A stretch of 42,905 nucleotides of DNA, taken from assembly GCF_001750285.1 (NCBI RefSeq), contig NZ_MAMP01000026.1:1-42905 (forward strand). Reading direction: 5' to 3'. Below the pieces are notes generated by a model that saw only the letters and a list, made by a program, of their open reading frames with translations, had not been told where the DNA came from and made no database searches. Positions 34,953-42,828 of the stretch are shown piece by piece (the first letter of the stretch is position 1; every line of letters starts with the position of its first letter). This stretch comes from Domibacillus iocasae (GTDB lineage Bacteria > Bacillota > Bacilli > Bacillales > Domibacillaceae). A program made the position numbers and the translations under genes.

Positions 34953-37618
34953 TAGTTGCCACCCTTTCTTAATTCAGTGTCTACGAATTGTTGGAGCTTC
35001 AAGAAATTCTTTTCCGATAAGTCGTTTTGATGTGCAAGTAGCAAGTCCTTTACAGCCCATAAATCTAAGGATATAAAGTTTTGACCAAACATTTCGTCAA
35101 ACTGTTTGTCACCGATCAGATTACGGAACATCACTTCATTTAATGTGTTTTGAGCTTTTATCTCACTTGGTTCATCCTCTACCGGAACATCTTCATTTGA
35201 TTCTTCAAACATTGGAAAATACTCATTTGATTCTTTTTCTACCAGCAAATCTTCTTTCGATTCTTTGAACATTGGGAAATCCTCACTTGGTTCCTCTCGA
35301 TCAAGAACCGTTTTTGGTTTTGGCGGCTTGCTATCGAATGACGATTCAACCTCTCCATTTGAAAAGACTAATTCTCTTACTTTCGGTTTAGCTTTTTCTG
35401 TTTCAATTACTTTATTTTCAATAACTTCTTTCTCAACAACCTCGTTTATTACTCCATGGTCTTCTTCATGATTCTCTGCATTTACGGGCTGTTCATCAAA
35501 TGAAACTCTTATTTCGTCCAAATCCAAAGCAACATGTGTACATGGAATATCAATATCATTAATTGATTTTGCCGTATCGTAATAATCCGATAGATATTCC
35601 CATCTGTATTTCATGGCTGTTTGGCCAGTGTTGAAAATAGGGAATTGCTGTATTCTATTTCTGCTTGTGTCTTGTCGCTTAATCGTCCGAATAACCACCA
35701 TTTCTCCTTCGCGCAGCCTCATAAGCTCGTCAGCATTTTTGAGTGGTCTTGCATCCACATTTTCTGTTTTCGATTTTTTCAAAGAAATGGCCTCACCAGA
35801 TCGTGATTTTGTAACGATGGTTTTATCACCGATTTTTTTAGAGATCATTTCTGCAGTCGAGTGATCGTCCGTCAAAATATAAAATGTATTGTTCGTATTC
35901 CCATCAATTGTTTTCCAATCGTCACCATACAGTTTTTCTATTTGAGAGTACGCTTGAACGACTAAATTAAACCGGATGTTACGACCTAGACAGACTGTTA
36001 AGATACTTGCTAAATCGTCAATTGCAGGCATGTTACCAAATTCGTCTAACAAGAAAATTACTTCTCTAAAGCATTTTCCAGAATTAACATTAGAAGCTGT
36101 TCTTGCCAAAGTCGTATAGACTTGTTTGACATACAATGAAGCAATCACGTTAAAAGTTGCATCATAGTCAGGTACGATCATGAATAGCGCTATCGGTTTT
36201 TCAAACTGCATAACCGAATTTAATTTTGTTTTCTCATTATCAGCGACTACATGTAGTCTTCCACTTTCCTTATCCCAATCGCTAACTGTAAAGTCAGTGA
36301 CAGTATTTTCGAATGAAATTTTGATTTTCTCACCTATATCTACATGATGATTATGATATAAGTTAAATCCACCGTTTGAATCGGTCATGATTGTTTCTTT
36401 CTTTCCGTTCTCAAATTCAATTGTTAATCTAGTGAGTGGTTGTGATTTTCCTCTTAACCAATGATTAAAGCCGAATTTCGTCATATCTAAGGTATTATCA
36501 GAAGTCAGTTTTGCTGTCCCATCAAGGGTAAATACACCAAGTTTTGCATTTGTATTAGCCAGGATACTTGCTCTTGTTTGACCACCAGAAAAGTTAATCG
36601 TAGCGTATTGCATTTTTGCAGGATGATTCTCTGGAAACTGGTTAAAAAAGTTGTCTAAGGCGCTGATCTCATTTCCATCTTCATCTTTAACATTTTTTGT
36701 TGCTAAATCCGACATCATCAAAGCGACATTGTACATATTAATTTTTTCGGGTGCATTTCTGCAATGCTCACACAGCCCAAGAATTAAAGCCGTACACAAA
36801 TCAATGCTAGAGTTTTGCCAAAATTTATCCTTTGCCGTTGCATCGTTATACAGCATGAAAGCGACTGAACGAGCGTATTGTTGAGCCAAAGAATAGTTCT
36901 CAGCAAAAAATTCTTCTTTTGTTAACTGCAAAAGGTTATAACTCATAGATTGCAATGGATTCATTAAATTTAGAACTTCCACATGGTAACCGAAATCTTC
37001 AAGCGTTTTTTTAGAAGCAGCATACAGTTCACCTTTTGGGTCATTAAAGATCATGGACGGTTGCTTTTCGGCACGAGTATAAATATCAATTGTCGGGAAG
37101 ATAAATGTCTCACCTTTACCAGAGCGAGTTGTACCAATGATTAGATTGTTTACAGCCGAATCATCAATAAAAATTTTATCTTTATTCCTTGAAACCGGTA
37201 CGCCACCACCACCAGAATAACGTTCAGCAATTTCCGGAATTGCTTTATATTGTTCTTTTATCTCTTTTAAAGTAGTAAATCGACTGCTTCCTTTTTGATC
37301 TTTGCCGATCTTACCGAAGTTTGTAATGAACTTATACGTTACAAATGAGCTTGCAGCTGCACTGAATAAACCGACCAGGCCAAGTATTATTAAATTGCCG
37401 ATCAATATACTAAAGCCTGTTATCATTCCACTATCGAAGCTCAACTCTTTCGGCTTAAAGAAGGTTCCAGATACAAAGTAGCTGTCATAAAACCCATAGA
37501 ATAGGTTCACGACTGTATTTAGAGCTAATAAGGTAAAGACAAACGTTATTAGAAAAACTGTCACCGGCAAAGCTAATTTTTTCGAATGTCTTTTCCATGC
37601 TTTTTCATTTTCCATCAT
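34952..37618 (-). CDS. VirD4/TraG-type coupling protein
   Basis: About 888 aa. The coupling protein brings the relaxase-DNA complex to the channel. Two N-terminal membrane helices (about 17-40 and 60-85) precede Walker A IIGTTRSGKGET (about 158-169). A family-specific insert (about 370-470) follows, then Walker B VIFLLDEFGNMPAI (about 515-528). The C-terminal ~200 residues are an acidic, Pro/Glu/Lys-rich tail with repeats of the form ESNE-PMFEES. ATG 37618 (or 37615) follows AAGGGGA; GTG 37621 is less likely. This is the CD1115-like VirD4 group of Gram-positive elements. Confidence 0.93.
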   Translation of the reverse strand: MMENEKAWKRHSKKLALPVTVFLITFVFTLLALNTVVNLFYGFYDSYFVSGTFFKPKELSFDSGMITGFSILIGNLIILGLVGLFSAAASSFVTYKFITNFGKIGKDQKGSSRFTTLKEIKEQYKAIPEIAERYSGGGGVPVSRNKDKIFIDDSAVNNLIIGTTRSGKGETFIFPTIDIYTRAEKQPSMIFNDPKGELYAASKKTLEDFGYHVEVLNLMNPLQSMSYNLLQLTKEEFFAENYSLAQQYARSVAFMLYNDATAKDKFWQNSSIDLCTALILGLCEHCRNAPEKINMYNVALMMSDLATKNVKDEDGNEISALDNFFNQFPENHPAKMQYATINFSGGQTRASILANTNAKLGVFTLDGTAKLTSDNTLDMTKFGFNHWLRGKSQPLTRLTIEFENGKKETIMTDSNGGFNLYHNHHVDIGEKIKISFENTVTDFTVSDWDKESGRLHVVADNEKTKLNSVMQFEKPIALFMIVPDYDATFNVIASLYVKQVYTTLARTASNVNSGKCFREVIFLLDEFGNMPAIDDLASILTVCLGRNIRFNLVVQAYSQIEKLYGDDWKTIDGNTNNTFYILTDDHSTAEMISKKIGDKTIVTKSRSGEAISLKKSKTENVDARPLKNADELMRLREGEMVVIRTIKRQDTSRNRIQQFPIFNTGQTAMKYRWEYLSDYYDTAKSINDIDIPCTHVALDLDEIRVSFDEQPVNAENHEEDHGVINEVVEKEVIENKVIETEKAKPKVRELVFSNGEVESSFDSKPPKPKTVLDREEPSEDFPMFKESKEDLLVEKESNEYFPMFEESNEDVPVEDEPSEIKAQNTLNEVMFRNLIGDKQFDEMFGQNFISLDLWAVKDLLLAHQNDLSEKNFLKLQQFVDTELRKGGN

Positions 37619-37627
37619 CACATCCCC

Positions 37628-38740
37628 TTACAATTTCTTTATTTGGTTTCGCTTATCTTCAATTTCTTTTCTTAATTTCTGGGCTTCACTCTTATTTTCT
37701 TCACGTACTAACAGATCATGACGATCTTTTAGTGTTTTGATCTCAGCTGTGATAATTTCATACTGAATAATTTTTTCACTTAATTCTTCATTTGAATTAT
37801 TGTTTAGCTCTACCTTAGCTTCATCCACCCGACCAAGCTTAAGCAATGCGTGTGTTTTCATTTCAGAGCGTTTCACCGACATATTAATGTTTTTGAGGTT
37901 TAGCATTAATTCATAATCACCTTGTAAATAGGCTAGATCAAACCGAGCTTCATTCGTTGGGTACATTTCGTGAAAGGCTTTTATTTTTTCTGTTTTTTCT
38001 TTGCTTGGCAATTTCGATGTTAAAATAAGTGATTCTGCTTTAACTGGATCTCCGTCTAACAATTTAACTGCTTTTTCAAATTCATTTTTGGATACATATT
38101 TATCAACTAATATTTGCTGTTGTTGTTCCGTTAGTTCACTTGAATCTTCAAGAGCATGAACCATTTTTGAATCGTCACCCAGAATAGCTTCCCCATACGT
38201 TTCTGCTAAAGCAGCGGTTTCCTTTAACTGATTGCGCCCATCATCTAAGGCTCTTTCATAGCTTGTTTGTTGAGTAAAAAACAAAAAGCCTGTCATTAAA
38301 AAACCGGCAAGTGATACACCACCAACTGCATAAGCCGTTTTACGCTGCCAAGATTTCAATTTAGATACTCTCGATTTATCTAGATTAATCAGTGTTTTAT
38401 CGACCATTTCAGCCTGTTTGTATTCATCTGGTGTTAGCAATTCAATCTGTTCAAGTAAATAAATTTTATCGGCTTGATCTTTCTTATCGACCTTAATGTG
38501 TTTAACCATATCTTTTATTTTGTGATAGATGTTGGGATAATCATAAGAACCAAAATTGAATACCCCTCTATAAAAGACTTTTTTATCTTCGCCAATTACT
38601 TGGAAATCACCGGTCAAAGTCTTTTTTTCATCCCTGCAAATCTGCTCTACTTCTTGGCTTACCTTCACAGCATCTGCAAATGGCATTTTTTCGAAATTAT
38701 TAATGAGAGAACTTGATACATTATAAAAAATCACTTGCAT
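37628..38740 (-). CDS. EssB-like membrane protein of the conjugation machinery
   Basis: About 370 aa with one membrane helix near residues 155-175 (AVGGVSLAGFLMTGFLFF). The cytosolic N-terminal part (1-145) resembles the pseudokinase-like part of EssB/YukC proteins. The C-terminal part is helical and TPR-like, ending in a coiled coil. ATG 38740 after AAGGAGA is chosen because the longer frame (38776) starts inside the terminator hairpin upstream. It is coupled to the VirD4 gene downstream. Confidence 0.78.
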   Translation of the reverse strand: MQVIFYNVSSSLINNFEKMPFADAVKVSQEVEQICRDEKKTLTGDFQVIGEDKKVFYRGVFNFGSYDYPNIYHKIKDMVKHIKVDKKDQADKIYLLEQIELLTPDEYKQAEMVDKTLINLDKSRVSKLKSWQRKTAYAVGGVSLAGFLMTGFLFFTQQTSYERALDDGRNQLKETAALAETYGEAILGDDSKMVHALEDSSELTEQQQQILVDKYVSKNEFEKAVKLLDGDPVKAESLILTSKLPSKEKTEKIKAFHEMYPTNEARFDLAYLQGDYELMLNLKNINMSVKRSEMKTHALLKLGRVDEAKVELNNNSNEELSEKIIQYEIITAEIKTLKDRHDLLVREENKSEAQKLRKEIEDKRNQIKKL

Positions 38741-38763
38741 ATAAAAGTCTCCTTCCTTTTCAT

Positions 38764-38800
38764 AGAAAAAAGCCACCTAATGAATAAGTGGCTTTTTAAA
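38764..38800 (-). terminator. Attenuator between the pilin and the rest of the operon
   Basis: AAAAAGCCAC and GTGGCTTTTT form a stem followed by T's in the sense of transcription. It lies after the VirB2-like gene and before the EssB-like gene, so it would let the pilin message accumulate over downstream genes. Confidence 0.8.
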
Positions 38801-38814
38801 GTTTATTTGATTGA

Positions 38815-39042
38815 TTAGAACGTAATATTGGTACTTACGCTATTCGCAAGACTTAAAGCACCAAGAATAATTACGAGACCGACTGCCCCGCCAACAAACC
38901 ACTTAATAGCCTTGCCCCGCCCCTGGTCCCCTCCAAACATTAGGTAGTAACCACCGATACAAAATGCAATTGCAGCACCAACGATAGCAGGCATTTGTAA
39001 CCATTCAAGTATGGCAGTAGCCGAAGCGATTAAACTTTCCAT
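38815..39042 (-). CDS. VirB2/TrbC-like pilin protein
   Basis: A 75-aa protein with two membrane helices (about 18-39, PAIVGAAIAFCIGGYYLMFGG, and 47-67) joined by a short basic loop (DQGRGKAIK). This is the classic VirB2/TrbC-type small subunit. ATG 39042 follows GTGGGGGTG. Its terminator and place at the operon head fit high expression. Confidence 0.85.
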   Translation of the reverse strand: MESLIASATAILEWLQMPAIVGAAIAFCIGGYYLMFGGDQGRGKAIKWFVGGAVGLVIILGALSLANSVSTNITF

Positions 39043-39058
39043 TTATGAACACCCCCAC

Positions 39059-39415
39059 TTAGTTATTTACTTTTGCAAATGAATCAGAGCCTTTATTATT
39101 AGAAGAAACTTCAATCTCTGTTTCCTCAGAGTCCGTATTATCAGAAGAATTATCTTCATCAACAGAAGTATTGCTTGGATTATCAACGTTTGTACCCAAT
39201 GCCATTTCCAACGCTTGCATGACTACATCTTGATTATCTTGTATAACTTCTTGGTGTTTTGAATCTAGCCATTCATCATAATTCAAACCCTTAACACGCA
39301 ATAATTTTTCAGCAAATTGTTTTCGGTTTTTCTGTTCTTTAGTAGCCAAGTGTTCACCTACTTTCTGTTTGAAAATCCTTCGCTTAATGAAAAGTGCGTC
39401 ATGCAACACACTCAA
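39059..39415 (-). CDS. Unknown 118-aa protein at the head of the transfer operon
   Basis: The basic first half (residues 1-60) is helical. The second half is an acidic, Asn/Asp/Ser-rich, unfolded tail. The start is uncertain: TTG 39415, GTG 39409 and TTG 39406 all lie inside the inverted-repeat arm of the structured leader and none has a good ribosome binding site. TTG near 39350, after TAGGTGAAC, is another option. The structured leader may control its translation, or an insertion may have removed its natural start. Confidence 0.55.
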   Translation of the reverse strand: MSVLHDALFIKRRIFKQKVGEHLATKEQKNRKQFAEKLLRVKGLNYDEWLDSKHQEVIQDNQDVVMQALEMALGTNVDNPSNTSVDEDNSSDNTDSEETEIEVSSNNKGSDSFAKVNN

Positions 39416-39663
39416 TAAAGACAGTTTAAATGGCGAATTTTTAGCTGTTCATTCGCAAACTCTATGAAGCAATATAGCTTCAATGCACAAGGTTTTAAGA
39501 TAACCAAGAACTATTTTATAGCCTTTTTTCTAGCAACAAGTTTTAGGAGAATCTTGTCGAACCATATCGTTTTGTATATCCAGCTACTCGGCTATTAAGC
39601 ACTAGACACAACGATATTCAATTGTCATAGAGTTTTTAAACTGTCTTTATTGAGTATGTTGCA
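39402..39663 (-). ncRNA. Candidate structured leader RNA or MITE with 29-bp terminal inverted repeats
   Basis: The arms 39402-39430 and 39635-39663 are complementary over 29 bp with a single difference, which on the minus-strand RNA would be a G-U pair. Inner pairs are AAACTCTATGA (39457-39467) with TCATAGAGTTT (39625-39635); GCGAAT (39433-39438) with ATTCGC (39451-39456); ATATCGTT (39564-39571) with AACGATAT (39610-39617); and ACAAG (39536) with CTTGT (39553). A further 6-bp match (AATAGCC/GGCTAT region) could form a pseudoknot. No gene is present. It lies directly between the XRE gene and the first transfer gene. Its function is not known to me. Confidence 0.6.
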
Positions 39664-39669
39664 GCACGA

Positions 39670-39689
39670 TTTAACAAAGTTTTGTTAAA
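39670..39689. promoter_or_regulatory. Operator palindrome at the transfer-operon head
   Basis: TTTAACAAAGTTTTGTTAAA lies a few bases from the structured leader and just after the XRE gene stop, where the promoter of the minus-strand transfer operon is expected. Confidence 0.7.
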
Positions 39690-39697
39690 AGTGTTCA

Positions 39698-40165
39698 TTA
39701 CTTTGCTTTCAATTTTTTACCTTTGATCTTTTGCAATTCATCATTTACATTTTTCCTCTTGGCTACCACACAGTTGTTAGTTACAACGGTACGAGTACGA
39801 TAGTACAATTCAGAAACATGCTCAACTTCACCCGATGATTGTTCTATCCCCATAAAACCTTTCAATTTATATGTCTTACCTTCGAACGTCTTGACGGAAT
39901 CGCAAGTCGGTAACTCATATAAACTTAGACTTTCCATTATAAGACCATCACCTTTCTTAATTTCTAATTTATCGAAAGGAATTTCTTGCAGAGATTTCAT
40001 ACCGAAACAGGCGGCTATTTTGTATAGATCAACGATTGAGGGAATCGACTTGTTGTTTTCCCAAAGACTTATTGTACCTTGTGATAAGCCTATTCCGTCT
40101 GAAACAGATGCTTGTGTCAGGTCTCGTTTCTCACGTTCTTGTTTAATCCAATTCCCTAGCTCCAA
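39698..40165 (-). CDS. XRE-family repressor, candidate master regulator of conjugation
   Basis: A 155-aa protein. The N-terminal XRE helix-turn-helix has QEREKRDLTQASVSDGI and LSQGTISLWENNKSIPSI (residues 9-45). The C-terminal part is beta-rich and may dimerise or sense a ligand. The start is TTG 40165 after a strong GAAAGGGGGG site, so translation may be deliberately modest. Two operator palindromes lie upstream in the region shared with the divergent XRE gene. This resembles the repressor/anti-repressor control of pLS20-type plasmids. Confidence 0.88.
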   Translation of the reverse strand: MELGNWIKQEREKRDLTQASVSDGIGLSQGTISLWENNKSIPSIVDLYKIAACFGMKSLQEIPFDKLEIKKGDGLIMESLSLYELPTCDSVKTFEGKTYKLKGFMGIEQSSGEVEHVSELYYRTRTVVTNNCVVAKRKNVNDELQKIKGKKLKAK

Positions 40166-40244
40166 ATATAACCCCCCTTTCAGTAAGTTGAAGGAATATT
40201 TTGAATGATATTAAAATTTCTAATATTTATTGGTTATCCTAATA

Positions 40245-40286
40245 TTAAACAAAACTCTGTTAAAAGTCAACAAAGTTCTGTTAAAT
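40245..40286. promoter_or_regulatory. Twin operators between the divergent XRE genes
   Basis: TTAAACAAAACTCTGTTAAA (40245-40264) and a second site with AACAAAGTTCTGTTAA (40269-40284) are diverged copies of the window-wide palindrome. The centres are about 22 bp apart (two helical turns), which suits cooperative binding. They probably set autoregulation of the two XRE genes. The rest of 40287-40514 is AT-rich and holds the + strand promoter (TATAAT-like sequence near 40445-40457). Confidence 0.7.
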
Positions 40287-40514
40287 TATTCTGTAAAAGG
40301 CTTTATATCAACCTTTCATGAGATTGTGAAATTATTACATTAAAATTTAATGATATTGTAGAGATAGGATTTTTTAATAATTTTATTAAGATATTAAATA
40401 ATGAATTTATCTTGAAATAAAAATAAATTATGGTTGTGCAGCTTTATAATTTATAATAGAGAGAAATAGAGAGAATTGTACATGATATACAAAAGGATAA
40501 AGGATGGTAATAAT

Positions 40515-40766
40515 ATGCGGATTCACAATGCTTTAGCAGAAAGAATGAAGGAACTTGCAGATGAAAGAAATAAAACTGTAACGGAGATCGGTAAGGCTGG
40601 GGGTTTAAGACAATCAACAGTGTCTGAAATCATGCAAGGAAGATCACAGCATCCTAAGATAAATACAATTCAACAATATTGTAATGGCTGCGGGATTAGT
40701 TTGGCCGAGTTCTTCGATAGTGAGTTATTTAGAATTGCAGAGCTACCAGAGAAGGAAAAAAAATAA
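40515..40766 (+). CDS. Small XRE-family regulator divergent from the repressor
   Basis: An 83-aa Cro/C1-type protein. Helix-turn-helix residues include VTEIGKAGGLRQSTVSEIMQG (split view, about 21-41), followed by KINTIQQYCNGCGISLAEFFD. ATG 40515 after AAAGGATGG is chosen over ATG 40476. With the divergent 155-aa XRE protein it forms a likely bistable switch for the conjugation regulon. Confidence 0.87.
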   Translation: MRIHNALAERMKELADERNKTVTEIGKAGGLRQSTVSEIMQGRSQHPKINTIQQYCNGCGISLAEFFDSELFRIAELPEKEKK

Positions 40767-40767
40767 A

Positions 40768-40803
40768 ACAACCTTCTGTTTTAACTGCTTAGAAGATTGT
40801 TTG
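40768..40803 (+). terminator. Imperfect terminator-like hairpin
   Basis: ACAACCTTCT pairs with AGAAGATTGT (one mismatch), with a T-rich run after it. Confidence 0.5.
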
Positions 40804-40832
40804 TTGAGTAATAAATATTTTATATCTAATCG

Positions 40833-41045
40833 TTAGAGATTGGGAATTAGAAGTGCAGCTAGAATTAATAGAAATATACCGATTGTAATAGTCCATGATC
40901 TCAAAAAATTCGATTTCCATATAACACCCAGGATAAAAATCATAAGAATCCCCGTCAAAAAATATGAGGGATTAATGAAAAACAGCGTAACCATCACAAT
41001 GGCAACAATCAAATTCAAGACAGGATTTTTATAGTTTATCGGCAT
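40833..41045 (-). CDS. 70-aa membrane protein, unknown
   Basis: Three short hydrophobic segments cover most of the protein (about 10-24, 27-42 and 49-67). ATG 41045 follows AAAGGAGTGG. There is no family match. It may be an exclusion or immunity-type protein; this is only a guess. Confidence 0.65.
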   Translation of the reverse strand: MPINYKNPVLNLIVAIVMVTLFFINPSYFLTGILMIFILGVIWKSNFLRSWTITIGIFLLILAALLIPNL

Positions 41046-41189
41046 TCTAAATCCACTCCTTTATTTAATAAAAATAGACGAGCTTGCCTTTTTTATTATT
41101 TTACACTTTTCACATAGTCTTGAATCATTGCCGACAATAAGTGTTTAGCGGGAATATAGCTTTTTTTGCATATTTCATTATAAAATCAT

Positions 41190-41468
41190 TTACCTCATTC
41201 GGTACTCGTGCAGATTATGAGTTTTAATAAGACTTCTATGTCTCTCATACTTATTATATAACTCTACAGTAAATTTCTTCGATTGAGTATATTTTAATAC
41301 ATCATTCAATACTTCTATAAATATTTTATCCATCCTATATGATAACCTTTTAAGTGTTGTGTGATCTTCTGGGAAGATACGTCTTGATGACATATCTTCC
41401 TCAGTAGACAAAACAAACAGGTGTTTTTGATTTCTTAGAAGATTATAAGGATAAAGTATTGTTAACAT
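41190..41468 (-). CDS. Doubtful 92-aa protein
   Basis: The composition is plausible for a soluble basic protein (helical C-terminal half), but no ribosome binding site precedes ATG 41468, and the surroundings are AT-rich. It may start at the internal Met near residue 26 or may not be expressed. The gaps 41046-41189 and 41469-41640 show nothing else. Confidence 0.35.
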   Translation of the reverse strand: MLTILYPYNLLRNQKHLFVLSTEEDMSSRRIFPEDHTTLKRLSYRMDKIFIEVLNDVLKYTQSKKFTVELYNKYERHRSLIKTHNLHEYRMR

Positions 41469-41644
41469 TGAAAAAATTAAAATTGCATCATGAAATTCAC
41501 GTTTCAGTCTGTTGTGATTGATTAATAAAAAAAGGCTTCTAGATTAAAAACAATGACCTTCATCTCGGATTTTTAAGTTTAGAACATTTTTATACTAAAA
41601 TAAATAGTTAAATAGACATATTTACCAAAATTGGCATTATTTTT

Positions 41645-41700
41645 TCGACAGATTATTATATAATATAATCTGAATTTACATAAATTATATTTCTGGAAGG
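41645..41700 (+). promoter_or_regulatory. Promoter and ribosome binding site for the 110-aa gene
   Basis: TCGACA at about 41645 precedes overlapping TATAAT words near 41658-41670. GGAAGGAG lies 8 bp before ATG 41708. Confidence 0.5.
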
Positions 41701-41707
41701 AGTATTC

Positions 41708-42040
41708 ATGAATACAGTAGTAATAGTAAAGAATGCTATGTTGAGATTTGTAGAAGTTACGGAGCGTACAGTAGATTATTCAATAATCGAACGCGAATCA
41801 AAGCAGCATACAAAATCTACTTACCTAGGTAAAGGAATCTTTGCTATAACGTCTAATCATGGCAAAAACCAACCAGTATATCGTTTGAAATTGGAAAATT
41901 GTTCTAAAAGAATTGTGGGAAATTTTATGCTGGCTAATGGTAAGGGCGACCAGTGTACATCCTTAACCGAAGAACAAGAAGATTTCATTATCCAAAATTG
42001 TGAAGTCACACAGGAAACCAATTATTACAATGTAGTTTAA
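41708..42040 (+). CDS. Unknown 110-aa protein
   Basis: A soluble, mixed alpha/beta protein, with beta strands in the first half (VVIVKNAMLRFVEVTERTVD) and a middle block GKGIFAITSN. The ribosome binding site GGAAGGAG and the promoter-like words upstream are good. No family is recognised. It stands alone near the window end. Confidence 0.75.
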   Translation: MNTVVIVKNAMLRFVEVTERTVDYSIIERESKQHTKSTYLGKGIFAITSNHGKNQPVYRLKLENCSKRIVGNFMLANGKGDQCTSLTEEQEDFIIQNCEVTQETNYYNVV

Positions 42041-42540
42041 AGTTAATGTACATAATAGACCAGACCCTTTTAAAATTAGTTGAATTCTTAACCTATGTGA
42101 CAACTCTCGCGTAGCTTTGCGATCAGATTTCCTTGTTAAGAAATTAAGTTTAAGAAAGATAACACATTTCTTGAGATTAAATTGCATCCTGTATTCCAAT
42201 GTTTTTGAGATAATTTTTAAGGTATGTGTATGAGAAAGAAATTTAACCTAACTGTCTCTGAAGGTATGTGACAAGTTTCAAAAAGGTTTTCAAGTATGTT
42301 TTTACTTATGTGTTAAGTTTGGTGGATGAAGGCGAAGATCTTTTTATTAGAAATCACAAATAAATGAATACCACATAAATGCTATTATGTTGTATTGAGA
42401 ACGCCTCGGACCTTTAAAGCCTGGGGCGTTCTTTCAGTTCGAAGGAAAGCACGAGGGAATTTTTATCATACGTCTTCTTGAACTAACGGGTAGGTTAGTG
42501 ATAAAATTATATGTTATTTGGTAATATTTTACGGAACGAC
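42041..42540. other. Gene-free region with spaced TATGTG words and a terminator
   Basis: TATGTG occurs at 42094, 42223, 42265 and 42307; the last three are spaced 42 bp. A hairpin GAACGCC/GGCGTTC (42399-42405/42425-42431) follows and looks like a weak terminator. No gene is supported. Confidence 0.45.
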
Positions 42541-42563
42541 AACTTATTTTAAGAGGAGAAAAA

Positions 42564-42761
42564 ATGCCTACGATACTGATAGTAATACAGCAATTCGCTT
42601 TGATTCTTATCCCCTTCTTTTGTGCTGGCTTTGTTTTGAATTGTGTAAGTTTAGCCAGAAAAATAAAGAAAGGAGAAGAAGATACCGCAAGAAATACAAT
42701 TTGGGTGATAGTAACTCTGACACTCATTATGTATTCATTAATGAGTTTTCTGGTCTATTAA
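42564..42761 (+). CDS. 65-aa two-helix membrane protein, unknown
   Basis: Two hydrophobic segments (about 4-27 and 46-64) flank a basic, charged loop (RKIKKGEEDTARN). ATG 42564 follows AAGAGGAG. A terminator follows. Its role is unknown; a small membrane toxin, holin-like or regulatory protein is possible. Confidence 0.7.
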   Translation: MPTILIVIQQFALILIPFFCAGFVLNCVSLARKIKKGEEDTARNTIWVIVTLTLIMYSLMSFLVY

Positions 42762-42787
42762 CCCAACTTAACGGGGGCGTTCGTATT

Positions 42788-42828
42788 ATAAGGTCAACCA
42801 GTTATTACTGGTTGCCCTTTTTTGTATA
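42788..42828 (+). terminator. Rho-independent terminator
   Basis: AACCAG pairs with CTGGTT around TTATTA, extended by flanking GG/CC, with a CCCTTTTTTG tail. The last 77 bp of the window show nothing further. Confidence 0.75.
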
